Shown here: positions 26,232 to 35,996 of the stretch, piece by piece
Layout: each line of letters opens with the position of its first letter
Numbering within the stretch: the first letter of the stretch is position 1
From: Capilliphycus salinus
GTDB lineage: Bacteria > Cyanobacteriota > Cyanobacteriia > Cyanobacteriales > Microcoleaceae
Reading direction: 5' to 3'
DNA: 64,000 bases
NCBI RefSeq assembly: GCF_047276495.1
Contig: NZ_CP178543.1
Span: forward strand, 186,001 to 250,000
The notes under the pieces: generated by a model
The model's database searches: none
What the model saw: the letters and a program-made list of their open reading frames with translations, nothing else
Told to the model about the DNA's origin: nothing
Position numbers and translations under genes: made by a program

Positions 26232-26641
26232 TGGTGTTCTCCTGTTGAAATACATGAACGACATCAATCATATTGGATAGTATTCTTCTATTCTCATAAA
26301 TTTGATTGAGGTGTCAAATGACAGGCCGTCAAAGTTCGAGATGGGTTTGATGAATTTTAGACGGGTGTCGGGTCAAAGAATTGACTTGCCGGAAACACAA
26401 AGGGATGTGTTGAAGATCTCCGTTGAATTGAATGGCCGATAACAATATTCAGGCAGAGGGAACCATGATCCTAAAGATACAGTTGAGAGGTCACTCAGAA
26501 AATTCTCCCGCCCAACTAGATCTCAAGTCTCTGTCGCCCTCAAATTCATTGCCCAAAAACTGCCGTTCATCCCATTTCTTTCTAAAGTTTTTCTAAAGTT
26601 TTCTACTCAATTGCGGTTGTAATTTTTACCCATTCCATAAA
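26232..26641. promoter_or_regulatory. petJ/DUF1361 divergent spacer; petJ ribosome site
   Basis: The AGGAGA site for petJ lies at about 26238-26243. The other bases must hold the promoters of both divergent genes. petJ is copper-repressed in several cyanobacteria, but I cannot identify an operator by eye. Confidence 0.5.
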
Positions 26642-27490
26642 ATGATAGATATACTGATTAATTGGAGCGCCGACTCTTGGCAGGCAATTCGAGGAAATCT
26701 CGGCTGGATGTCGTGGAATCTATTTCTAGCGTTGATTCCCCTGGCTTTCAGTTTTGGGCTGTTTTCTCCCCCCGGGATTTCCAAACCCTCTAAACTGCGA
26801 TCGCCGATTTGGATTTGGTGTATCGGGTTACTGATCGGCTTGAGTTTTCTGCCGAATGCCTACCAAGTCGGGCGACAATTTTACCGTTTGATCCAAAGCC
26901 TAGATACTCGTTATCTGTTGATCGCGATCGCAATTACATTAATTTTGATGGGTGTAGAGATTTGGCAACATCAACGACAGCATCAATTTCAGCCGCTATC
27001 ACTGCGGTGGGGGTTGGGTGTTTTGGTGTTTATTTTATTTCTGCCCAACGCTCCCTATGTTCTGACAGATATCATTCATCTGATCGACCAAATTCGTCAG
27101 GGATATTCGGTGTGGATTATTTCGTTGGTTTTGATTCCCCAATATATTTTATTTATGTTTATTGGGTTTGAAGCCTATGTGCTTTCCTTGATTTACCTCG
27201 ATCGCTTTTTGGATCGGCAAGGTTGGAAACAAAATCGTTGGATGGCAGAGTTGACAATACACGCCCTCTGTGCTATAGGAATTTATCTCGGACGGTTTCA
27301 GCGATTCAACAGTTGGGATATAATAACCAATCCCGATGTTTTAATCCGAAGTTTGGTAGATAATCTGATCAATCATCGTCCTTTACTCGTCATGTCTGTA
27401 ACATTTGTAGTGTTGACGGTGTTGTACGGACTGATGAAGTTTATTACCCTTGCGGTGCTTAACCCCTCCTCCTCTGGCGATCCCGTGTAA
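26642..27490 (+). CDS. DUF1361 multi-pass membrane protein
   Basis: A 282-residue membrane protein with about seven hydrophobic helices. The DUF1361 signatures are clear: FLPNAPYVLTDIIHL in a loop between helices (about 137-151) and LGRFQRFNSWD late in the protein. These conserved Asp, His and Arg residues hint at an active or binding site, but no function is known for the family. It is followed 90 bp later by the ABC exporter gene on the same strand and could be cotranscribed with it. Confidence 0.85.
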   Translation: MIDILINWSADSWQAIRGNLGWMSWNLFLALIPLAFSFGLFSPPGISKPSKLRSPIWIWCIGLLIGLSFLPNAYQVGRQFYRLIQSLDTRYLLIAIAITLILMGVEIWQHQRQHQFQPLSLRWGLGVLVFILFLPNAPYVLTDIIHLIDQIRQGYSVWIISLVLIPQYILFMFIGFEAYVLSLIYLDRFLDRQGWKQNRWMAELTIHALCAIGIYLGRFQRFNSWDIITNPDVLIRSLVDNLINHRPLLVMSVTFVVLTVLYGLMKFITLAVLNPSSSGDPV

Positions 27491-27579
27491 CATATTTGAC
27501 AAGTGGATTTGTAATCACCTACCATCAAACCAGAAACTTGGATACTCAGAACTCTATAGAGACCTCAACAAAAGAGCAA

Positions 27580-29544
27580 ATGAACCGATTTGACAGCCAG
27601 TTGTGGAAGCGATTTTTAGCCATCGCCCAACCGTTTTTCTATCCCCTCGAACCGGGAAGCAGCAAAGTGTTTCTGGGTTTGTTGTTATTGCTACTCACGT
27701 TTTTATTTGCTGCTGTTTTTGTACTGGTTGCCGGAGTCACCTTAGGAAGCCAATATCTGTTACCTGAATTTTTTAATAGCATTGCCCCCGGGTTATATCA
27801 AACCGTAATGGGTTTAATCGAATCTCCCTGGATTGTGGTGTTTGGCTTGATGCTAATTTTACCCCTGATTGCCGCATTTTATTATAAAGATAACTTAGAA
27901 TCTCGCTGGCAACCTTGGGCTTTTTTAGCAATTCTTTTGTTGTTATCGGTGTCCGTAAGCGGTTTAAATGTAATTATCAGCTACGTTTCCAACTTTTTTA
28001 CAACCGCCCTTTCCGAGAAAAATGAATCGGAGTTTTGGCGATTTTTATTTGTTTATGCGGGTGTTTTTGTAGTGGGGATTCCCATTGTGGCCCTCTACAC
28101 CTACACTCGCGATCGCTTGGCCAACTTTTGGAGAAGATGGTTAACTGATAAATTTTTAGATAACTATTTCGATCATCGCGCCTATTATAAACTGGAATCT
28201 CAGCGACAAATTGACAACCCCGACCAGCGAATTTCCGAAGATATCAAAGCCTTTACCCGGATCAGCTTAGTATTCTTATTAATTCTCCTCAATTCGATCA
28301 TTGATGTGATTTCATTTAGTGGAATTCTCTGGACGATTTCTAAAAAGTTATCCGTATTTTTGCTATTTTATGCGATTTTTGGAACGGCGATTACTGTTTT
28401 AATCGGTAGACGGTTAATTCCACTAAACTTTAACCAACTGCGGCTAGAAGCTGACTTTCGCTACGGCTTAGTTCACGTTCGCGACAACGCGGAATCTATT
28501 GCATTTTATCAAGGTGAAGAACAAGAAAGCCTGCAAATCAAAGAACGATTTTTGAGGGCGTTTCATAACTTCAATCTGTTAATCGGCTGGCAACGAAATG
28601 TGGATTACTTTACCACAGGTTATCGTTATATTGTGATTATTTTACCGTCGTTAATTATGGCGCCGCTCTATTTTGCGGGAGAGATTCGCTTCGGAGATAT
28701 TACCCAAGCCAACTTTGCATTTAGTCAAGTTTTAGCTGCATTTTCAGTCGTGGTCAGTCAGATTGAAGCCTTGAGTGCATTTGCTGCGGGAATTAACCGT
28801 TTGGCTACCTTTTCAGAAGCTTTACATCCCGATCGTACCACTCCTCAACCGGGAGAACCTCGGATTGATTTAACCATCGATTCTCCCCTCGCCCTCGAAC
28901 ATATTACCCTGAATACTCCCAACTATCAAAAGACTCTGGTTCAGGATTTATCTCTGACCTTACAACCGGGTCAGGGATTATTAATTATGGGTAAAAGTGG
29001 TGCCGGTAAAAGTTCTTTATTGCGGGCGATTGCAGGATTATGGCGTTCGGGAACCGGGCAGTTAATTCGTCCAAATTTACAAGAAATGCTGTTTTTACCG
29101 CAAAAACCCTACATGATTTTAGGAACGCTCCGCGAACAGTTATTATATCCTTTCACAGAGCGAGGGGTAGATGATGGAAAATTACATCAAATTTTAGAGT
29201 TGGTCAATTTGGATTATATACCCGAACAAGTCAGCGGTTTTGATGTAGAATTAGACTGGGCAAACGTCCTATCTTTAGGAGAACAACAGCGTTTGGCTTT
29301 TGCACGTTTGTTACTCAGTCAGCCCCGCTATGCTATTCTCGATGAAGCCACCAGCGCTTTAGATTTAAAGAATGAAGAACGCCTCTATCAAAAGCTACAA
29401 GATACTCAAACCACCTACGTGAGTGTAGGACATCGGTTGAGTTTATTAAAGTATCATCACCAGGTTTTAGAGTTGCTTGGAGATACAAACTGGCGATTGG
29501 TTTCAGCCGAAGATTATCAGGCGGATCTGAATGTTTTGAGTTAG
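27580..29544 (+). CDS. ABC transporter, fused permease and ATPase (SbmA/BacA-YddA/ABCD-like)
   Basis: A 654-residue half-transporter. I use the ATG at 27580 (MNRFDSQLWKRF), since the earlier TTG at 27496 adds a polar stretch. About six transmembrane helices occupy residues 35-400, with the SbmA_BacA/ABC_membrane_2 signature DNPDQRISEDI in the cytoplasmic loop. The nucleotide-binding domain shows Walker A GKSGAGKSS, a LSLGEQQR signature and Walker B YAILDEATSALD, then the H-loop SVGHR. Relatives carry peptides, vitamin B12 or fatty acyl-CoA; the cargo here is unknown. Confidence 0.88.
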   Translation: MNRFDSQLWKRFLAIAQPFFYPLEPGSSKVFLGLLLLLLTFLFAAVFVLVAGVTLGSQYLLPEFFNSIAPGLYQTVMGLIESPWIVVFGLMLILPLIAAFYYKDNLESRWQPWAFLAILLLLSVSVSGLNVIISYVSNFFTTALSEKNESEFWRFLFVYAGVFVVGIPIVALYTYTRDRLANFWRRWLTDKFLDNYFDHRAYYKLESQRQIDNPDQRISEDIKAFTRISLVFLLILLNSIIDVISFSGILWTISKKLSVFLLFYAIFGTAITVLIGRRLIPLNFNQLRLEADFRYGLVHVRDNAESIAFYQGEEQESLQIKERFLRAFHNFNLLIGWQRNVDYFTTGYRYIVIILPSLIMAPLYFAGEIRFGDITQANFAFSQVLAAFSVVVSQIEALSAFAAGINRLATFSEALHPDRTTPQPGEPRIDLTIDSPLALEHITLNTPNYQKTLVQDLSLTLQPGQGLLIMGKSGAGKSSLLRAIAGLWRSGTGQLIRPNLQEMLFLPQKPYMILGTLREQLLYPFTERGVDDGKLHQILELVNLDYIPEQVSGFDVELDWANVLSLGEQQRLAFARLLLSQPRYAILDEATSALDLKNEERLYQKLQDTQTTYVSVGHRLSLLKYHHQVLELLGDTNWRLVSAEDYQADLNVLS

Positions 29545-29574
29545 CTTCACCTGTGACTCCATCTGAAGAATTCC

Positions 29575-29955
29575 TCAATTAGACTGCTGAGTGTTTTTCG
29601 GTTCATAATAACGGCATTGACCACAAGGCCCTTCCGGATTAACCGCACAACGAACTAATTCTGAATGGGCATTAAACTGACAAGTTGCATCGCCGAGTAC
29701 CCAACGTCCATCAACCAAACTTCTTTCTTGGGGGCGATCGGCAGATTGTACATAAAGTGAGATTTGATATAATCGATAACGACCCGATTTTAACTGATAG
29801 CGGTGACGACGTTCTAACACGGCGTAGGTTTGACCCTGAAGATCGAGATAATGACCCGGTTGGGGTGTCCAATCAAAGCATATACTTCCTAAAGACCGTC
29901 GAGGATGAGTTAAAATTACCTCAGTTGGTAAAGAATCTGATTCGAGATTATCCAT
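29575..29955 (-). CDS. DUF6464 family protein
   Basis: A 126-residue protein of a small family that I know only from cyanobacteria. The start at 29955 is fixed by a GGAGGG ribosome site just upstream; an earlier ATG at 29973 has none. Characteristic stretches are TEVILTHPRRSLG, YLDLQGQTYAVLERRHRYQL and RWVLGDATCQFNAHSEL, and a C-terminal CAVNPEGPCGQCRYYEP with three closely spaced Cys that could bind a metal. Function is unknown. It is convergent with the ABC transporter gene, 30 bp apart. Confidence 0.75.
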   Translation of the reverse strand: MDNLESDSLPTEVILTHPRRSLGSICFDWTPQPGHYLDLQGQTYAVLERRHRYQLKSGRYRLYQISLYVQSADRPQERSLVDGRWVLGDATCQFNAHSELVRCAVNPEGPCGQCRYYEPKNTQQSN

Positions 29956-30254
29956 TGATCCCTCCGTAAACAAGCATAACTTTAATTATGTCGATTCTGT
30001 TCGGGCTTTGTCAAATTTTGAGTTGTTAAGTTTTGACAAATGTGTTGGTTATTCGCCTCAAGATTCACCCGTTATATGATCAATGATAGGACTCGGTGTG
30101 TAAAGGCCCCTAAAAATTGGCAAAGTTGAAATGAATTTCAGTTAATGTTTCGGAAAAGTCCGGGAAAAAACTTAATAAGAATTGGGTCCGTTAATCGGTA
30201 AAATTTGAATCAACTCACCCGACGACTACTGCTCCCTATTCGGAATTATATCCC
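29956..30254. other. Divergent spacer, nothing recognised
   Basis: This AT-rich spacer separates DUF6464 and YdcF-like genes. I see no gene, hairpin or clear promoter. Confidence 0.5.
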
Positions 30255-31046
30255 ATGTTTTTGTTTTTATCTAAACTGCTACCTTTATTTATATATCCTC
30301 TCGGATTAACCTGTCTATTAATGATCGCCGCTTTGATTTTAATCTGGAAACAACCCCGCCTCGCTTTTGGTGCGATCGCCTTGGGATTATTAATTCTTTT
30401 GGTTAGCAGTAATAGCTGGATTTCTCAAAGTTTAGTGCGATCGCTAGAAGGACAAAATCTCCCCAACGGTGAACTTCCAAAAGCCACTGCAATTGTCGTC
30501 TTGGGGGGAGGAACAAAACCGCCAATTCCGCCCCGCCCTTGGGTGGATGTTAGCGAAGCCGGCGATCGCATTTTATACGGATCGTTATTGTACAAACAAG
30601 ATAAAGCCCCTTGGTTAATTTTAAGCGGAGGTCGAATTCAATGGGACGGAAAACAACCGCCCGAGTCGGCAGATATGGCGGAAATTGCCACCGCGATGGG
30701 AGTGCCAGAATCGGCGATTTTGCAAGACCCGGCGTCGCTGAATACTTATCAAAATGCGGTGAATGTTCGCCAAATTTTAGAGCAGAGAAATCTGACGGGG
30801 AAGGTATTATTGGTAACATCTGCGTTGCATATGCCGCGATCGCTGTTGGTGTTTCGGCGTCAAGGAATAGAGGTGATTCCCGCCCCCACAGATTTTTTAG
30901 TTTCTCAAGCCGATCTTCAGCCAACAACTACCATACAAGCAACAATTTTAAACTTGATACCGGATACTCAATCTTTACAACAATTTACTCAAGCCTTAAA
31001 AGAATATATCGGAATTTTGATTTATCGGTTGCGAGGATGGTTGTAA
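30255..31046 (+). CDS. YdcF/SanA-like (DUF218) membrane protein
   Basis: A 263-residue protein. Two N-terminal membrane helices (about 2-25 and 33-52) are followed by a DUF218 domain (about 75-240): AIVVLGGGTK, AGDRILYGSLLY, PWLILSGGR, ALHMPRSLLVFRRQGIEVIPAPTD. The family includes SanA and ElyC of E. coli, which affect envelope barrier and peptidoglycan precursor use. A biochemical activity has not been settled. It is followed by a palindromic repeat at 31081. Confidence 0.88.
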   Translation: MFLFLSKLLPLFIYPLGLTCLLMIAALILIWKQPRLAFGAIALGLLILLVSSNSWISQSLVRSLEGQNLPNGELPKATAIVVLGGGTKPPIPPRPWVDVSEAGDRILYGSLLYKQDKAPWLILSGGRIQWDGKQPPESADMAEIATAMGVPESAILQDPASLNTYQNAVNVRQILEQRNLTGKVLLVTSALHMPRSLLVFRRQGIEVIPAPTDFLVSQADLQPTTTIQATILNLIPDTQSLQQFTQALKEYIGILIYRLRGWL

Positions 31047-31080
31047 TATGATATCGGGTTGATTAATACGTGTTATGGGG

Positions 31081-31140
31081 CGGGGCGGGTTTATATCAAT
31101 CTTTGAGTGGTAGTAAAGAGCGTAGGCGTAACCCGCCCCG
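31081..31140. repeat. GGGGCGGGTT...AACCCGCCCC inverted repeat
   Basis: GGGGCGGGTT at 31082-31091 is the exact complement of AACCCGCCCC at 31130-31139. It shares the end blocks and the TTTATATC continuation of the elements at 16715-17054 and stands 35 bp after the YdcF-like stop, where it may also work as a terminator. Confidence 0.75.
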
Positions 31141-31256
31141 ATCATTACAATCATTAATTAGTCGGAATCATATAATTTATAACTCGGGCAAGCTGAAGAC
31201 TTAAGAATAAATATGTTAAGTTAAAAAAGAAATTAGCGCCAGAGGTTCGAGCGGCA

Positions 31257-31490
31257 ATGAGCTTTCAATGGGAGCAAAGTTTTACAGAGATCCAACAATC
31301 AGAAATTGAGATTTTACAAGCTTATCAGGTGACTTCCGAATTTTATCAGGAGGTTAAGTATCGAGAGGACTTTGAAGGGCATTGTCAATGGTATGCTGAA
31401 ACCGCAGAACGTCATCAGCAAGAACTCCACAAAATGCGAGGGGATATTAATGTCTTCGGTTGGTTTTTGCGGGGACGAGGGACGAACTAG
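31257..31490 (+). CDS. Conserved hypothetical small protein
   Basis: A 77-residue soluble protein rich in aromatic and acidic residues (MSFQWEQSF, YREDFEGHCQWY, MRGDINVFGWFLRGRG). I recall similar short proteins from cyanobacteria without a function. No signal peptide, membrane helix or known domain is visible. The composition and clear helical pattern support a real gene. It is convergent with ftrV. Confidence 0.6.
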   Translation: MSFQWEQSFTEIQQSEIEILQAYQVTSEFYQEVKYREDFEGHCQWYAETAERHQQELHKMRGDINVFGWFLRGRGTN

Positions 31491-31589
31491 AGAAACGGGA
31501 CAGCGATCCACGCTCGGCAATGGATTAATCTCTAATGTCCCCCTGTGTTTGGGTCTGTTGTTTTCCCCTTTTCACCCGTTTCTAGGGGT

Positions 31590-31817
31590 TTATTCTGATA
31601 TCACTTCGAGTTCCTCCTGTTTTAAATGAGCTTTAAATTTATCGCTAAATTTGACATGAACCGGGAGATTGGGGCTAATGGGTCTACCATTCCAGTCTTT
31701 AATGATAGAGATAATTTCTCCGTCTAACCCCTTAATGTCAAATGGCTGATTGCGGTGTTCGGGATGTATATAGACAATAACTGATGTTTTGACGCGAACG
31801 CGATCGCCAATTTTCAT
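31590..31817 (-). CDS. ftrV: Ferredoxin-thioredoxin reductase variable chain
   Basis: A 75-residue SH3-like barrel that packs against the catalytic FtrC chain, in the enzyme that passes electrons from photosystem I-reduced ferredoxin to thioredoxins. I place the start at the ATG at 31817 (MKIGDRVRVKTSVIVY), the usual beginning; in-frame codons upstream to 31844 add nine atypical residues. PEHRNQPFDIKGLDGEI and VKFSDKFKAHLKQEELEVI are diagnostic. FtrC is not in the window, as is usual since the subunit genes are unlinked. Confidence 0.95.
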   Translation of the reverse strand: MKIGDRVRVKTSVIVYIHPEHRNQPFDIKGLDGEIISIIKDWNGRPISPNLPVHVKFSDKFKAHLKQEELEVISE

Positions 31818-32081
31818 AGACTCTAACCTAGTATTTCCTCTCAAACCACCTCAATCGGCACAGGAGTTGCTCACCTGTGCGAAATCCGGCAGTTTTTCTA
31901 TATTGACACAGAAATTGCCTCAAAACTCACCGGGTCTGAGGATTTGCTGTTGTGGAGATTAAAGTCGCACAGATCAGGTGCGATCGCCCGAGTCTTTTGG
32001 GAGTCTGCGGTCAGAGCGGGGCAACTGTGGCCCGTCGGAGCAGGGGGATTGAGGGAATGTTCAATCCCGGTTTAACGTTCT

Positions 32082-32462
32082 TCAATTGCCGATCGGTATG
32101 GGCATTCCCCGGACTCCCACGCCCTCAGAATTAAAGGTGGGTGTTAAGGGGAGGGTGAATCCCTCGCCGTTTTGTTGGGAGGAATTGGAATCAATCACGA
32201 CTTCGGCTTGATCGACGGCTTGATTCAAATATTCGGGTTCGTATTCAAAGGGTTTATCCAACTCAGGTCCCCCCTGAGGAAAACTCCCACTGGAGGGCTT
32301 AATACCCATACCCAACCCTTTCCCCTCTAAATCAGATGCGGATACAGAAGGCTGTTGATAGGTATCGAGTCGCTGAACTTCTTCGGTGATTCCTCTCGGT
32401 ATGAGAGAAAAAAAGTTGATCCCAATCACCACACCCAAAAACATCCCTTGAGCAATATTCAT
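32082..32462 (-). CDS. Hypothetical single-pass protein with low-complexity tail
   Basis: A 126-residue product. One N-terminal hydrophobic helix (MNIAQGMFLGVVIGINFFSL) is followed by a disordered acidic and Pro/Gly/Ser-rich region. No domain is recognised and the C-terminus (GVGVRGMPIPIGN) may be read-through into non-coding DNA. It might be an exported or membrane-attached peptide. The clean start and lack of any other gene in the region support it weakly. Confidence 0.45.
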   Translation of the reverse strand: MNIAQGMFLGVVIGINFFSLIPRGITEEVQRLDTYQQPSVSASDLEGKGLGMGIKPSSGSFPQGGPELDKPFEYEPEYLNQAVDQAEVVIDSNSSQQNGEGFTLPLTPTFNSEGVGVRGMPIPIGN

Positions 32463-32693
32463 TGTGGTTTACCTTTCGTAGTTCAAAAGCAATTTGCGCC
32501 TGCTCTCGCTCGATGCAGGTCGCCTGCCTTGTACCCTTACCCACCTTTGAAATCTGACGCGAAAAATTAGGTAGATATTTCTAATTTCTCTGGTAATAAC
32601 CTAACATTAAATCGTGATCAGAACTGTAACTTACCTTACAAAGATTCGGATTTCGGTTAAAATTGCTAAAATTATCAAAAATCTCGATCGCAG

Positions 32694-33803
32694 TTACGAT
32701 TCATTCTTATTCGGATCGCCAGGTAAACAAACGGTAAACACCGTCCCTTGATTGACTTGAGATTTAACCGTAATAGTTCCTTGATGAGCTTGTACAATTT
32801 GCCGGCACAAGTGCAATCCCAAACCACTTCCCGAACGCTTATGATTGCCTTGGTGGAACGCTTCAAATAGAGTGGTTTGATCTTCGCGAGAAATGCCGAT
32901 TCCCGTGTCTTTGATCTCGATTTTGGTCTCGGGGTAAGCTCCATTAGAGGAGTGATTATTCATCAAGCTTACATTGACTTCTACGCTCCCTTCATCGGTA
33001 AATTTAATGGCATTAGCAATTAAATTGGTAAACACCCGGCGCAATTCTAAGCGATCGCCGACAAATTCTTGAATTTTGGGTTCGGTGGGTACGTTTAACT
33101 TAACTTTGAGTGCTTTTTCCTCCATTAAAGGTGCGAGTTCGGCAATAATTTCTTGTAAAAGATCCTTTAAGTTAAAAGGAACAAAACTGAGGGTTTTTCT
33201 GCCGATATCGTAGGAATAAACCGCCAAAAGTGTATTTAACATATCGAGCAGGTTTTTATTACTGCCGATCATCGTGGTGATCGCTTCTTCCATCGAGGAA
33301 TTGATCTCGCCAAATACCCCTTGCTGCATCAGATTTAACACCCGATCTGCGGCGACTAAAGGCGTGCGTAAATCGTGGGTTAAACAGCGCACAAAGTTTT
33401 CCCGCTGATCGATACTTTGTTTGAGGCGCAATAGCGATCGAACTCGGGCTTGCAGTTCATCAATTTGAACGGGTTTGCGAATAAAATCATCCGCCCCCGC
33501 ATCCAAACCTTCCACCACGCTTGACTGTTCGTGAGCGGTAATTAGCAAAATGGGAATATAGGGATATTTGGGATTGCTCCGAATGCGCCTGGTGACTTCA
33601 TAGCCATCCATTTCCGGCATCATTACATCCAGCAAAACCAAATTGGGCGGTGAGGCTTCGATTTTTGCCAAAGCGGTTTTTCCGTCTTCAACCAAAACGA
33701 CATCGTGTCCTTCTTGTTCGAGGGCTAATTTCAGAAGGAAGAGATTATCGGGCAAATCATCGACGGCGAGAATATAGTTGGTTTTTGCAATGGAATTTGG
33801 CAT
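32694..33803 (-). CDS. REC-histidine kinase (last gene of two-component block)
   Basis: A 369-residue soluble protein with an N-terminal receiver (Asp59 in LLDVMMPEMDGYE, conserved Lys in IRKP) joined directly to a HisKA domain with His143 (CLTHDLRTPLVAA) and an ATPase domain with full N, G1 (DTGIG) and G2 (GSGLGLHL) boxes. Having the receiver first suggests that another kinase controls this kinase, in a relay. It lies 55 bp behind another REC-kinase on the same strand, so the two are probably cotranscribed. Confidence 0.92.
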   Translation of the reverse strand: MPNSIAKTNYILAVDDLPDNLFLLKLALEQEGHDVVLVEDGKTALAKIEASPPNLVLLDVMMPEMDGYEVTRRIRSNPKYPYIPILLITAHEQSSVVEGLDAGADDFIRKPVQIDELQARVRSLLRLKQSIDQRENFVRCLTHDLRTPLVAADRVLNLMQQGVFGEINSSMEEAITTMIGSNKNLLDMLNTLLAVYSYDIGRKTLSFVPFNLKDLLQEIIAELAPLMEEKALKVKLNVPTEPKIQEFVGDRLELRRVFTNLIANAIKFTDEGSVEVNVSLMNNHSSNGAYPETKIEIKDTGIGISREDQTTLFEAFHQGNHKRSGSGLGLHLCRQIVQAHQGTITVKSQVNQGTVFTVCLPGDPNKNES

Positions 33804-33858
33804 ATCATTGGGATGAGATTCGGGAAATTATCAAAATTAATTTGGTTTTTTATATAAT

Positions 33859-35067
33859 TTAATTATATTTCAAATATCGCGGAAATTCAACCTGAAAAAT
33901 AGAACCGCACCCCAATTCACTATCAACGGTGACTTTCCCGTGCATCAATTTCACCAGAGAATCTACAATTGCCAACCCCAAACCCGTACCGTAATGTTTG
34001 CGGGCGTTGCTTTGATTGACCTGTCGGAAGGCTTCAAAAATCTCTTGCAAATGATCCGGCGCGATGCCAATTCCGGTATCTTTAATGGCGATTACTAACC
34101 GATCGTCACATTTTTCTTGAACATTAATCCACACTCCTCCGGTTTCGGTAAATTTAATGGCGTTAGAAATTAAGTTAACCAGAACTTGTCTGAGGGAATT
34201 TTGATCGTTGATAATCATCGCGTCTTCCAGGTCGATATTGACTTCTATAGTCAACTGTTTTTCGACCGCTAGCGATCGCAATTCTTGCACGGTTAATTCC
34301 ACAAATTGAGCGAGATTAAATTCTTTCGGTTCCAAATAAAACTGACCCGCTTCTATTTTAGAAAAATCCAAAACTTCGTTGAGCATGGTCAGTAAATGTT
34401 GAGCATTATTAAAGATGCGCTGTACCATATCCAATTGTTGAGGCGCAAGCGGATCGGGATACTGACGCAATAACAGTTGAGAAAACCCCATAATCGCATT
34501 CATCGGAGTGCGAAGTTCGTGAGACATTGTGGCGAGAAATTGAGATTTCAGGCGAGAAGCTTCGGCCAGTTTCCGGTTTTGTAATTCGATTTGTTGGCGT
34601 TGTCGTTCGAGTTCTCGATTTTGTCGCCGCAAGAGTTCGTTACTTTCCCAGAGGCGTTTATTGGCGAGTTCGGCTTCCATTTCGGCTTGATGAACCCGAA
34701 TCGCATTTCGCAAAACTTGCCACAATCTTTCCGGCGAAACCCAGGATTTGGAGAGATAATCGGATGCACCCGCTTTCATCAAATCAACGGCGATTTGTTC
34801 ATCTCCTTGACCGGTTAACACAATTAAAGGTACTTTAATATGGAGCGAACGTACCTGTTTAACGAGTTCGAGACCGTCCCGATCGGGCAGGCGGTAATCG
34901 AGAAAAACACAATCAAATATATTCTCTTTTAATATAGCGATAGCGTTGTCACAATCGGGAGCTTCTGTCACCTCCAATTTGACACCCAACTGGCGAAGCG
35001 ATCGGCGAACGGCCATTCGATCAACTTCGTCATCATCAACAATGAGAATACTTAAGAGTTCTTCCAT
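33859..35067 (-). CDS. REC-histidine kinase (third gene of two-component block)
   Basis: A 402-residue soluble protein. Receiver at about 5-125 with acceptor Asp57 (FLDYRLPDRDG) and the conserved Lys in DYLSKSW, then a coiled coil (about 128-175), HisKA with His183 (MSHELRTPMNA) and a complete ATPase domain (NLISNAIKFT, DTGIGI, GTGLGLAI). Layout resembles its downstream neighbour, but the sequences are well separated, so this is not a recent duplicate. It probably receives phosphate from the upstream ethylene-receptor-like kinase or Rcp1-like regulator; that is inferred from position. Confidence 0.92.
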   Translation of the reverse strand: MEELLSILIVDDDEVDRMAVRRSLRQLGVKLEVTEAPDCDNAIAILKENIFDCVFLDYRLPDRDGLELVKQVRSLHIKVPLIVLTGQGDEQIAVDLMKAGASDYLSKSWVSPERLWQVLRNAIRVHQAEMEAELANKRLWESNELLRRQNRELERQRQQIELQNRKLAEASRLKSQFLATMSHELRTPMNAIMGFSQLLLRQYPDPLAPQQLDMVQRIFNNAQHLLTMLNEVLDFSKIEAGQFYLEPKEFNLAQFVELTVQELRSLAVEKQLTIEVNIDLEDAMIINDQNSLRQVLVNLISNAIKFTETGGVWINVQEKCDDRLVIAIKDTGIGIAPDHLQEIFEAFRQVNQSNARKHYGTGLGLAIVDSLVKLMHGKVTVDSELGCGSIFQVEFPRYLKYN

Positions 35068-35293
35068 CTCCTTCCCTGTACAAAAATTACTTTGAGGGGG
35101 GATCTATGAGTTAATAATATAACCCACCCTCGATCGCGATCATGAAAATCATCGTAGCTTTTCTTTCGGTTATAGACTTCATTCCAAATTCGGGCAATAG
35201 CTAATTTTACTGTGTTCATAGGACTTGAGCTATAGTTGGGGGGATGCACTGAAAATTTTTCGATCTTAAACTGATGATTTTTTGGACAATATA

Positions 35294-35725
35294 CTAGGGA
35301 AATTCGCACAAAGTCCAGTATTTATTTAAGGTGGTAATCACCGAGGCAAACTTAGTAAAAGTTACGGGTTTAAGAATGTAACCCGCCACATTCAAGTTAT
35401 AGGCTTCTACCAAATCCCGATCTTCATCGGACGTGGTTAACACAATCACCGGTGTTGCTTTCAAGTCTGGATCGGATCGCAATTCATTTAAAAATTCCAA
35501 TCCTCCCATTTTCGGCATATTCAAGTCAAGCAAAATCAATCGGCGAGCATCGGGAACCTCGGGAGGTTTTCCATCTTGAGGGCGAAGCATATCCAAAGCC
35601 TCTAATCCATTTCCAGCGACAAAAAGCGGATTAGAAATATTACTTTTTTTAAACGCCCGCTTGACATTCATCACATCGACTTCATCATCTTCTACGAGTA
35701 GAATATTAATGACTCTGTCCTCCAT
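35294..35725 (-). CDS. Single-domain response regulator (Rcp1-like)
   Basis: A 143-residue receiver without an output domain. The EDDEVD acidic pocket, acceptor Asp67 (LLDLNMPKMGG), the Thr-Thr-Ser switch (VLTTSDEDRD) and GYILKPV are all present. The long insertion between helix 2 and strand 3 (RPQDGKPPEVPDARR) and the LLDLNMPKM motif match Rcp1, the regulator that pairs with phytochrome-type kinases. The adjacent upstream kinase has exactly that type of HisKA domain, so they are likely partners. The gap to that kinase is 271 bp. Confidence 0.9.
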   Translation of the reverse strand: MEDRVINILLVEDDEVDVMNVKRAFKKSNISNPLFVAGNGLEALDMLRPQDGKPPEVPDARRLILLDLNMPKMGGLEFLNELRSDPDLKATPVIVLTTSDEDRDLVEAYNLNVAGYILKPVTFTKFASVITTLNKYWTLCEFP

Positions 35726-35996
35726 AACTCACTTCATCCTAGAAATGCAGTTCATCTAAAATTATGATAGTCTCATTTCTAGCAAACAAGAGCAATATTA
35801 CTCGGTGTCTTCCTAGAGATTATAAATAAAGCTTCGACTTAATACCTCATCTCTAGGGAGAAATTTGCAGGCGATGCTTCTCTGTCGGAAGTTGTAGACA
35901 AGGCCAGAGCGAACCCATTCCCCACCCCTATTGTCCAGAGCGTTATTGAATGAAAATCTCAACAGCAGATAGAAATTTTCCTCAACTCTTGCTTTG

